64,000 bases of DNA, from contig CP064988.1 in NCBI GenBank assembly GCA_016699855.1, positions 4,182,501 through 4,246,500 of the forward strand. Reading direction: 5' to 3'. How positions within the stretch are numbered: the first letter of the stretch is position 1; each line of letters begins with the position of its first letter. The notes beneath the pieces are model-generated. The model saw nothing but the letters and a program-made list of their open reading frames with translations, had not been told where the DNA came from and made no database searches. The position numbers and the translations under genes are program-made. Below, piece after piece: positions 56,244 to 64,000 of the stretch. Source of the stretch: Rhodospirillales bacterium. GTDB taxonomy: Bacteria; Pseudomonadota; Alphaproteobacteria; Reyranellales; Reyranellaceae.

Positions 56244-57824
56244 ATGACTGCTGTTTGGAAACGTTGGGTCGGGGCCGCGCTGGCGGCCGGCGCGGTCTCG
56301 GTGGCGGCGCCGGCGTGGGCGCAGACCTTCAAGGTCGTGATGCATTCGGATCTGAAGATCCTCGATCCGATCTGGACCACCGCCTACATCGTGCGCAACC
56401 ACGGCTACATGGTCTGGGACACGCTGTTCGCGATGGACGAGAAGTTCGACGTCAAGCCGCAGATGGTCGACAAGTGGACCGTCTCGGACGACAAGCTGAC
56501 CTACACCTTCACGCTGCGCGACGGACTCGAGTGGCACGACGGCAAGCCGGTCACCTCCGACGACTGCGTCGCCTCGATCAAGCGCTGGGGCGCCAAGGAC
56601 TCGATGGGCCAGAAGCTCCTCGGCGTCGTCAAGGAGATGAAGGTCGTCGACGCCAAGACCTTCCAGATGGTCCTCAAGGAGCCCTACGGCCTCGTCCTGC
56701 AGTCGCTGGGCAAGCCGTCGTCGAACGTGCCGTTCATGATGCCGAAGGCGGTCGCCGAGACCGACCCCAACACGCAGATCAAGCCGACCGACGTGGTCGG
56801 CTCGGGCCCGTTCATCTTCAAGGGCGACGAGTGGAAGCCCGGCGAGAAGGTCGTCTACGTCAAGAACGCCAAGTACAAGCCGCGCGCCGAGCCCGCCTCG
56901 GGCCTGGCCGGTGGCAAGGTCGTCAAGGTCGACCGCGTCGAGTGGATCTGGATCGCCGACGTGCAGACCTCGATGAACGCGCTCGAGAACGGCGAGGTCG
57001 ACATGATCGAGTCGCCGGGCCACGACCTGCTCCCGGTGCTGGCGAAGAACAAGGACATCAAGCTCTTCAACGCCAACCCGACCGGCAACCAGTTCACGTT
57101 CCGCTTCAACGTGCTGCACAAGCCGTTCGACAACCCGAAGATCCGCGCGGCGGCGGCGACGGCGATGAGCCAGGAGCCGTTCCTGCAGGCCGTGGTCGGC
57201 GACAAGCAGTGGTACAAGACCTGCAAGGCCATGTTCATCTGCGGCACGCCGCTGGAGTCCGGCGCCGGCATGGACGGCGTGCTCAACGGCGACAGCGCCA
57301 AGGCCGCGGCGATGCTCAAGGAGGCCGGCTACGACGGCACGCCCATCGTGCTGATGCAGTCGACCGACCTGCAGGTGCTGACCAACCTCGCGCCGGTCGC
57401 CAAGGCCCAGCTCGAGAAGGCCGGCTTCAAGGTCGACATGCAGTCGATGGACTGGCAGACGCTGGTCGCGCGCCGCGTCAAGAAGGAGCCGCTCAACGCC
57501 GGCGGCTGGAGCGCCTTCCTCACGTCGTGGGTGGCGGCCGACATCCTCAATCCGGTGATGGCCGGCTTCTTCAACTCGTCGTGCGACAAGGCGATGTTCG
57601 GCTGGCCGTGCGACGAGCAGATCGAGAAGCTGCGCGACGCCTTCGCCAAGGAGAGCGATCCGGCCAAGCAGAAGGCGATCGTCGAGGCGGTCCAGAAGCG
57701 CTGGGCCGAGTATCCGACCCACGTCAACCTCGGCCAGTGGTACTCGCCCTTCGCGCTGCGCAAGACCGTCGACGGCAACCTGGTGTCGCCGGTCCCGGTT
57801 TTCTGGAGCGTCACCAAGAAGTAG
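56244..57824 (+). CDS. Peptide/nickel-type ABC substrate-binding protein 1
   Basis: Periplasmic binding protein (526 aa) of SBP family 5 (DppA/OppA type). Signal peptide about residues 1-27 (WVGAALAAGAVSVAAPAWA). Family motif LTYTFTLRDGLEWHDGKPVTSDDCVASIKRW. No lipobox, so soluble in the periplasm. It has Cys pairs (YKTCKAMFICG) shared with the paralogue at 57950. Start ATG 56244, behind AAGGGGG; the frame is open upstream but the leader is not conserved. The 246-bp gap before it has no clear promoter; a TTGAGA (56167-56172) is a weak -35 candidate. First gene of the transporter operon. Confidence 0.9.
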   Translation: MTAVWKRWVGAALAAGAVSVAAPAWAQTFKVVMHSDLKILDPIWTTAYIVRNHGYMVWDTLFAMDEKFDVKPQMVDKWTVSDDKLTYTFTLRDGLEWHDGKPVTSDDCVASIKRWGAKDSMGQKLLGVVKEMKVVDAKTFQMVLKEPYGLVLQSLGKPSSNVPFMMPKAVAETDPNTQIKPTDVVGSGPFIFKGDEWKPGEKVVYVKNAKYKPRAEPASGLAGGKVVKVDRVEWIWIADVQTSMNALENGEVDMIESPGHDLLPVLAKNKDIKLFNANPTGNQFTFRFNVLHKPFDNPKIRAAAATAMSQEPFLQAVVGDKQWYKTCKAMFICGTPLESGAGMDGVLNGDSAKAAAMLKEAGYDGTPIVLMQSTDLQVLTNLAPVAKAQLEKAGFKVDMQSMDWQTLVARRVKKEPLNAGGWSAFLTSWVAADILNPVMAGFFNSSCDKAMFGWPCDEQIEKLRDAFAKESDPAKQKAIVEAVQKRWAEYPTHVNLGQWYSPFALRKTVDGNLVSPVPVFWSVTKK

Positions 57825-57830
57825 CGTCCC

Positions 57831-57858
57831 GCCGGGGCGGCCGACCGGCCGCCCCGGC
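57831..57858 (+). terminator. Strong GC hairpin after binding protein 1
   Basis: Twelve-bp perfect stem GCCGGGGCGGCC / GGCCGCCCCGGC with GACC loop, seven bases after the stop of the first binding-protein gene. No T tract follows. Probably stabilises or partly terminates the first transcript, which would raise binding protein over permease levels. The next sigma54-type promoter starts 17 bp downstream. Confidence 0.65.
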
Positions 57859-57875
57859 GTCCACGATCCAGCGGC

Positions 57876-57889
57876 GGCACGCCTCTTGC
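57876..57889 (+). promoter_or_regulatory. Sigma54 (RpoN) type promoter of binding protein 2
   Basis: GGCACGCCTCTTGC followed by TT: an essentially perfect -24/-12 element, GG and GC ten bases apart. It lies between the hairpin and the second binding-protein gene; transcription would begin near 57901, about 50 bp before the ATG at 57950. Suggests nitrogen- or carbon-dependent control of binding protein 2 and the downstream permease genes. Confidence 0.75.
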
Positions 57890-57949
57890 TTCGACGGGAT
57901 CGGAGCGGGATCGGCGCCGGCGTCGCGGGCAACAACGCGGGAGAGAGAC

Positions 57950-59539
57950 ATGTCGATCGTCGGTAGGACCCTCAAGGGCGTCGTCGCGGCGGGCGCGTTC
58001 GCGGCGCTGATGTCGGGCACGGCGCTGGCGCAGACGACGCTGCGCGTGGTGCAGCACGGCAACCTCACGATCCTCGATCCGATCTGGACGACGGCGTACG
58101 TGACCCGCAACCACGGATATCTGATCTACGACACGCTGTTCGCCGCCGACGGGGACTACGTCGTGAGGCCGCAGATGGTCGAAAAGCACGAGGTGAGCGC
58201 CGACAAGCTGACCTACACCTTCACGCTGCGCGACGGGCTCGAGTGGCACGACGGCGCGCCGGTCACCAGCGAGGACTGCGTCGCGTCGCTGAAGCGCTGG
58301 GCGGCCCGGGACGCCATGGGCCTGAAGCTGTGGGACTTCGTCAAGGAGCTGAAGCCGGTCGACGCGAAGACCTTCCAGCTGGTGCTCAAGGAGCCCTACG
58401 GGCTGGTGCTCGATTCACTGGGCAAGCCGTCGTCGCAGGTCCCCTTCATGATGCCGAAGCGGATCGCCGAGACGAGCCCGATGGAGCAGATCAAGGAGTA
58501 TGTCGGCTCTGGTCCGTTCATCTACCAGACCAAGGACTCGAAGCCCGGCGAGAAACACGTCTACCTGAAGAATCCGAAGTACAAGCCGCGGGCCGAGCCG
58601 CCGTCGGGCCTCGCCGGCGGCAAGGTCGTCAAGGTCGACCGCGTCGAACTGGTCGAGATGCCGGACACGCAGACCCAGGCCAACGCCCTGATCGGCGCCG
58701 AGATCGATATCGTCGAGGCGCCGCCGCACGACCTGCTGCCGATCCTCAAGGCCGATAAGAACATCGCGCTCGAGGACTGGAACCCTCTGGGCCACCAGTT
58801 CATCATCCGCTTCAACCATGTGGTGAAGCCGTTCGACAATCCGAAGATCCGCCTGGCGGCGCTCTACGCCATCAACCAGGAGGACTACCTGAAGGCCACG
58901 GTCGGCGACCCGGCCTACTACAAGGTCTGCGGCGCGGTATTCATTTGCGGCACGCCGTTCGCGACCGGAAAGGGCGCCGAGACGCTGCTGCTGAAGTCGA
59001 ACTTCGAGAAGTCGAAGGAGCTGCTCAAGGAGGCCGGCTACGACGGCACGCCGATCGTGCTGATGCAGTCGACCACGCTGCCGATCCTCACCAACACCGC
59101 CCCGGTCACGAAGCAGCTCCTCGAGAGGGGCGGCTTCAAGGTCGACATGCAATCGATGGACTGGCAGACGCTTGTCACGCGGCGCACCAAGAAGGACCCC
59201 GCCGACAAAGGCGGCTGGAACATCCTGCACACGTATTCGGTCTCCGCCGACGTGCTGAATCCGATCTCGACGTCGTACATGGTCGCGGCCGGCGACAAGG
59301 GCTGGTTCGGGTGGCCGGTCGATCCGGAGATGGAGAAGCTGCGCGACGCCTTCGCCAAGGAGACCGATCCGGCCAAGCAGAAGGAGCTCGCCGAGAAGGT
59401 CCAGTTGCGGGCGCTGGAGACGGCGCAGTATGGCTGGATCGGTCAGTGGTACGGCCCCGGCGCGCGCCGCTCGAACATCTCGGGATGGCTCAAGGCGCCG
59501 GTTCCGGTGTTCTGGAACATTGTGAAGACGGGCAAGTGA
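57950..59539 (+). CDS. Peptide/nickel-type ABC substrate-binding protein 2
   Basis: Second SBP family 5 protein (529 aa), a close paralogue of the one at 56244: both have LDPIWTTAYxxRNHGY, the identical LTYTFTLRDGLEWHDG and GGFKVDMQSMDWQTLV-type sequence. Signal peptide about residues 1-28 (GVVAAGAFAALMSGTALA). Paired cysteines KVCGAVFICG are kept. The two genes look like a tandem duplication, with diverged ligand regions, so the transporter may accept two ligands. ATG 57950 follows GGAGAGAG. Forty bp to the first permease gene. Confidence 0.9.
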   Translation: MSIVGRTLKGVVAAGAFAALMSGTALAQTTLRVVQHGNLTILDPIWTTAYVTRNHGYLIYDTLFAADGDYVVRPQMVEKHEVSADKLTYTFTLRDGLEWHDGAPVTSEDCVASLKRWAARDAMGLKLWDFVKELKPVDAKTFQLVLKEPYGLVLDSLGKPSSQVPFMMPKRIAETSPMEQIKEYVGSGPFIYQTKDSKPGEKHVYLKNPKYKPRAEPPSGLAGGKVVKVDRVELVEMPDTQTQANALIGAEIDIVEAPPHDLLPILKADKNIALEDWNPLGHQFIIRFNHVVKPFDNPKIRLAALYAINQEDYLKATVGDPAYYKVCGAVFICGTPFATGKGAETLLLKSNFEKSKELLKEAGYDGTPIVLMQSTTLPILTNTAPVTKQLLERGGFKVDMQSMDWQTLVTRRTKKDPADKGGWNILHTYSVSADVLNPISTSYMVAAGDKGWFGWPVDPEMEKLRDAFAKETDPAKQKELAEKVQLRALETAQYGWIGQWYGPGARRSNISGWLKAPVPVFWNIVKTGK

Positions 59540-59578
59540 CGGCGTCGGCCGCCGCTCCCGCCCGGAGAGCCTGAGTCC

Positions 59579-60516
<938 letters not shown>

Positions 60517-60520
<4 letters not shown>

Positions 60521-61452
60521 GCGTCGCGCTTGAAAACGAGGTCGACGCCGCGTCGGCGCGCGCCGCCGCCGTCGCCCGGCCGAGCATCTGGACCCGGCTG
60601 CGCCGCAACACCAGCGTGGCGATCGGCGGCACCATCGTGCTGGTCATGGTGCTGATCGGCCTCGTGGCGCCCCTGCTCGGCACGATCGATCCGGCGCGCA
60701 TCGACACCGGCACGCGCAACCGCAAGCCCGGCGTCGAGGTGACGGTCAAGAACGACGACGGCTCGACCACGACGCGCACGGCGTTGATGGGCACCGACAG
60801 CCTCGGCCGCGACATCTACAGCCGCGTCGTCTACGGCGCCCGGGTCTCGCTCGTGGTCGGTCTCACGGTCGCGGCGTTCAGCATCGTCATCGGCGTGTTC
60901 ATCGGCCTGGTGTCCGGCTACATCCGCTGGCTCGACGGCATCGTGATGCGGATCATGGACGGGTTGATGGCGATCCCCGGGATCCTGCTGGCGATCGGGC
61001 TGGTGTCGCTGTTCCGCGCCGGGCTCGGCACGGTGATCTTCGCGATCGTGGTGCCGGAGATCCCGCGCGTCGTGCGGCTGGTGCGCTCGGTCGTACTGTC
61101 GGTGCGCGAGGAACCCTACGTCGAGGCGGCGATCTCCGTCGGCACGCCGCTGCACAAGATCCTGTGGCGCCACATCATGCCCAACACGATCGCGCCCGTG
61201 ATCGTGCAGGGCACGTTCATCTGCGGCGCCGCGATCCTCGCCGAGGCGACGTTGTCGTTCCTCGGCATCGGCATCCCGACCGACACGCCGACCTGGGGCA
61301 ACATCATGGCGGAGGGGCGCCAGTTCTTCCGCGTCCATCCGCACAACATCCTGTTCCCGGCGATCTTCCTGGCGATCACCGTGCTGGCCGTGAACATGCT
61401 GGGCGACGGTCTGCGCGACACGCTGGACCCCAAGATGAGCAAGCGGGTCTGA
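60517..61452 (+). CDS. ABC transporter permease, DppC type
   Basis: Second permease (311 aa). The first cytoplasmic segment is followed by a helix (TSVAIGGTIVLVMVLIGLVAPLL) and GTDSLGRDIYSRVVYGARVSLVVGL, the DppC signature; the EAA loop is EEPYVEAAISVGTPLHKILWRHIMPNTIAPVIVQ. Start TTG 60517, overlapping the dppB-like stop by four bases; there is no ATG nearby in frame. A charged insert (GTRNRKPGVEVTVKNDDGS) lies in the periplasmic loop. Coupled translation with its neighbour. Confidence 0.92.
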
Positions 61453-61456
61453 GCGC

Positions 61457-63085
61457 ATGTCCGAAAGTCCGCGTCCGGTCCTCGAGGTCCGGAACCTCAG
61501 CATCGCGCTGCCCAAGGGCGGCGACCGACCGCACGCCGTCGAGAACGTGAGTTTCACGGTCGGCGCCGGCGAGATCGTCTGCCTGGTGGGCGAGTCCGGA
61601 TCGGGCAAGTCGGTCATCGCGCAGGGCGTCATGGGCCTGCTGCCCAAGGCCCTGCCGGTGGCCGGCGGCGAGATCCTGCTGCAAGGCGAGGACATCGCGC
61701 AGGCGGACGAGGCGCGCCTGCGCGAGCTGCGCTGCGTGCGCATGTCGATGATCTTCCAGGAGCCGATGACCGCGCTGAACCCGGTCATGACCTGCGGCGA
61801 CCAGATCGACGAGGTGCTGCGCACGCACACCGAGCTGCCGCCGGAGGAGCGCAAGCGCAGGATCATCGCGATCTTCGAGCGGGTGAGCATGCCGGACCCG
61901 CCGCGCATCTATGATTCCTACCCGCACCAGCTCTCCGGCGGGCAGCGCCAGCGCGTCATGATCGCGATGGCGCTGGTGCTGGAGCCGGTGCTGCTGATCG
62001 CCGACGAGCCGACCACCGCGCTCGACGTCACGACGCAGGCGCAGATCCTCGAGCTGATCAAGGACATCCAGAAGGAGAAGGGCACCGGCGTGCTCTTCAT
62101 CACCCACGATTTCGGCGTCGTCTGCGAGATCGCGCACCGGGTGGCGGTGCTGCGGCTGGGCGAGCTGGTGGAGATGGGGCCGACCAGGGACATCCTTTCG
62201 GACCCGAAGCACGCCTATTCGCGGATGCTGATCTCGTCGGTGCCGAGCATGCACCCGGCCGAGCGTCCGCGGAAATCCGGCGCGCGGATCGTGCTGCAGA
62301 CCGAGCGCCTGACCAAGGTCTACGGCGGCGGCGGCTTCTTCAAGAAGGCGCGCAGCGTGCGCGCCGCGGTCGACGTCGACATCTCGATCCGCCAGGGCGA
62401 GTCGCTGGGCATCGTCGGCGAGTCGGGGTCGGGCAAGTCGACGGTCGCGCGCTGCATCGCGCGGCTGATCGATCCGACCTCCGGCGGCGTGCGGCTGGGC
62501 GACGACGACGTGGCGTTGATGCCGCAGCGCCTGCTGCGCCGCCACCGCCGGCGCATCCAGATCGTGTTCCAGGATCCCTACCGTTCGCTCAACCCGCGCC
62601 GCACCGTGGGCGAGTCGATCGTCGAGGGACCGATGAATTTCGGCCTTTCGGGCGGCGACGCGCTGAAGCGCGCGCGCGACCTGATGGAGACGGTGCGGCT
62701 CGATCCCGATTCGCTCGACCGCTATCCCCACCAGTTCTCGGGCGGGCAGCGGCAGCGCATCTGCATCGCGCGCGCGCTGGCGATGGAGCCCGAGGTGCTG
62801 ATCGCCGACGAGGCGGTGTCGGCGCTGGACGTGTCGGTGCAGGCGCAGGTGTTGAAGCTGCTGGACGAGATCCGCGAGCGCATGAACCTCGCCATGCTGT
62901 TCATCACCCACGACCTGCGCGTCGCCGCCCAGGTGTGCGACGAGGTCGCGGTCATGGAGCGCGGCGTCGTGGTCGAGTACGGGCCGGTCGCCGACGTGTT
63001 CCTGCGGCCCAGGCACGCCTACACGCAGGCCCTGCTGGCCGCGGCGCCCGGCCGCGACTGGGTGTTCGGCCGGTTCGATTCCTGA
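61457..63085 (+). CDS. Fused double ABC ATPase, DppD-DppF type
   Basis: One 542-residue protein carrying both ATPase modules of a peptide transporter. Module 1: Walker A GESGSGKS at 45-52, signature LSGGQRQRVMIAMAL, Walker B LLIADEPTTALDV. A linker with PRKSGARIVL joins module 2: Walker A GESGSGKS at 321-328, signature FSGGQRQRICIARAL, Walker B VLIADEAVSALDV, where Ala replaces the Pro after DE, usual for DppF-like modules. The oligopeptide-type C-terminal tail (HAYTQALLAAAPG) is present after both. Fusion is common in Alphaproteobacteria. Confidence 0.95.
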   Translation: MSESPRPVLEVRNLSIALPKGGDRPHAVENVSFTVGAGEIVCLVGESGSGKSVIAQGVMGLLPKALPVAGGEILLQGEDIAQADEARLRELRCVRMSMIFQEPMTALNPVMTCGDQIDEVLRTHTELPPEERKRRIIAIFERVSMPDPPRIYDSYPHQLSGGQRQRVMIAMALVLEPVLLIADEPTTALDVTTQAQILELIKDIQKEKGTGVLFITHDFGVVCEIAHRVAVLRLGELVEMGPTRDILSDPKHAYSRMLISSVPSMHPAERPRKSGARIVLQTERLTKVYGGGGFFKKARSVRAAVDVDISIRQGESLGIVGESGSGKSTVARCIARLIDPTSGGVRLGDDDVALMPQRLLRRHRRRIQIVFQDPYRSLNPRRTVGESIVEGPMNFGLSGGDALKRARDLMETVRLDPDSLDRYPHQFSGGQRQRICIARALAMEPEVLIADEAVSALDVSVQAQVLKLLDEIRERMNLAMLFITHDLRVAAQVCDEVAVMERGVVVEYGPVADVFLRPRHAYTQALLAAAPGRDWVFGRFDS

Positions 63086-63125
63086 GCCGCGCCGGAAGGG
63101 ACGCAGGCTTCAGGAGAATCGAACG

Positions 63126-64000
63126 ATGTCCCGCAGGATATTCATCGCGACGCTGGGGACGGAGACCAACACGTTCTCCTCCCTGCCGACGGGCCTGCGC
63201 CTGTTCGAGGAGACCTGCCTGTTCCGCGGCGGGGACTACGGCGGCAAGCCGCCGACCTTCGGCATGCCGCTGGTGGTGTGGCGCCGCATGGCCGGCGAGC
63301 GCGGCTGGACGGTGGTCGAGAGCCTGTGCGCCTTCGCGCAGCCGGCCGGCCGCACGGTGCGCCGGGTCTACGAGGCCTTCCGCGACGAGATCCTGCGCGA
63401 CCTGCGCGCCGCCATGCCGGTCGACGCCGTCCTGCTGTCGCTGCACGGCGCGATGGTGGCGGAGGGCTACGACGACGCGGAGGGCGACCTGCTGGCGCAT
63501 GTCCGCGCCGTCGTCGGGCCGGACGTGCCGGTCGGCGTCGAGCTCGACCTGCACGCCAATGTCGGGCGGACCAAGCTGGAGAACGCCTCCGTCATCGTTC
63601 TGTTCAAGGAGTATCCGCACATCGATGTGGCGGAGCGGGCGGTCGAGGTGTTCGACATCGTCGCCGCCACGCTCGACGGGAAGGTCGCGCCGGTGATGGA
63701 GTGGTTCGACTGCCGCGTCGTCGGCGTGTTCCACACCACGCGGCCGCCGATGCGGGGCTTCGTCGACAAGTGCGCGTCGCTGGAGGGCAAGGACGGCGTG
63801 CTGTCGGTGTCGGTGATCCACGGATTCCCGTGGGCCGACGTCGCGGACATGGGCAGCAAGATCCTGGTCGTCACCGACGGCGACCGGCCCAAGGCTGCGC
63901 GCCTGGCGCGCGAACTGGGCCTCGAGTTCTACGGCATGCGCCACGAGACGCAGCCGGGCTACGCGACGCTCGACCAGGCGATGGCGCGCGCGTCGAGCCA
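63126..64000 (+). CDS. M81/MlrC-family metallopeptidase, 5' part
   Basis: First 291 residues of an M81 family protein, named after microcystinase C (MlrC), a zinc peptidase that opens linearised microcystin. The frame runs off the window without a stop. Motifs: FIATLGTETNTFSSLPTGL, DAVLLSLHGAMVAEGYDDAEGDLL, GVELDLHANVG and IVLFKEYPHIDVAERAVE, which carry the expected Glu/His/Asp metal ligands. Full-length homologues are about 500 residues. Behind AGGAGA, 40 bp after the ATPase; the link with a peptide-type transporter suggests it hydrolyses imported cyclic or modified peptides. Confidence 0.88.
   Translation, partial: MSRRIFIATLGTETNTFSSLPTGLRLFEETCLFRGGDYGGKPPTFGMPLVVWRRMAGERGWTVVESLCAFAQPAGRTVRRVYEAFRDEILRDLRAAMPVDAVLLSLHGAMVAEGYDDAEGDLLAHVRAVVGPDVPVGVELDLHANVGRTKLENASVIVLFKEYPHIDVAERAVEVFDIVAATLDGKVAPVMEWFDCRVVGVFHTTRPPMRGFVDKCASLEGKDGVLSVSVIHGFPWADVADMGSKILVVTDGDRPKAARLARELGLEFYGMRHETQPGYATLDQAMARASS

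Noticed and set aside
56255..59539. A 1094-codon frame that would fuse the two binding proteins
   Set aside because: The first half is a shadow of binding protein 1 in another frame; the signal peptide and ribosome-binding site at 57950 define the real gene.

Overview
The window is 64 kb of very GC-rich DNA from an alphaproteobacterium. The evidence is the composition, the fusA-tuf-S10-spc-alpha ribosomal gene order ending secY-adk-rpsM-rpsK-rpoA-rplQ, and the ATP12-type F1-ATPase chaperone gene that is typical of Alphaproteobacteria and mitochondria. I cannot fix the order or genus; the exported-protein and acyl-CoA gene content would suit a Rhodospirillales-like soil or water bacterium.

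Layout. 1-16.9 kb: translation block, from the 3' part of fusA through 27 ribosomal protein genes, secY, adk and rpoA, all on the + strand, with an internal sigma70-type promoter before rpsM and a terminator after rplQ. 16.9-28 kb: envelope and housekeeping genes (HtrA protease, RarA, a YcbB-type L,D-transpeptidase, a dienelactone hydrolase-like enzyme, FluC/CrcB, RluC-type pseudouridine synthase, AsmA-like protein, ATP12, GH25 lysozyme, DUF3592 protein). 28-35.4 kb: propionyl-CoA carboxylase pccB and pccA with an oligopeptidase B-like gene between them, then a TauE/SafE transporter coupled to acylphosphatase. 35.4-38.1 kb: a small six-cysteine exported protein, a TMEM43-like membrane protein with a PPQQGY repeat tail, and lipB. 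38.2-39.2 kb: a tRNA-Leu(GAG) gene whose 3' 49 bp are repeated about 0.78 kb downstream, bracketing a small lower-GC island with one secreted four-cysteine protein and no integrase. 39.2-50 kb: mgtE, isovaleryl-CoA dehydrogenase, GST, TetR, nth, DUF2244, a second acyl-CoA dehydrogenase, a histidine phosphatase and an orphan Fe3+-type ABC permease. 50.5-56 kb: a GH17-GT2 beta-glucan synthase fusion behind a sigma54-like promoter, a PmtA-like methyltransferase, and a divergent DJ-1 enzyme / GlxA-type regulator pair. 56-64 kb: a peptide ABC transporter with two paralogous binding proteins (the second behind an excellent sigma54-type -24/-12 element), two permeases, a fused double ATPase, and an M81/MlrC-type metallopeptidase that runs off the window.

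Six genes (tuf, rplC, rplD, htrA, rarA, the oligopeptidase) are interrupted by frame changes of one or a few bases, mostly in G/C-rich runs. Several are essential, so I read these as sequence or assembly errors rather than real pseudogenes, and give them as repaired coding regions.

No CRISPR array, intact insertion sequence, prophage or obvious defence system is visible. The most interesting signals are the tRNA-Leu att duplication, the matching pair of sigma54-like promoters, and the exported miniprotein with mirror-symmetric cysteine spacing.
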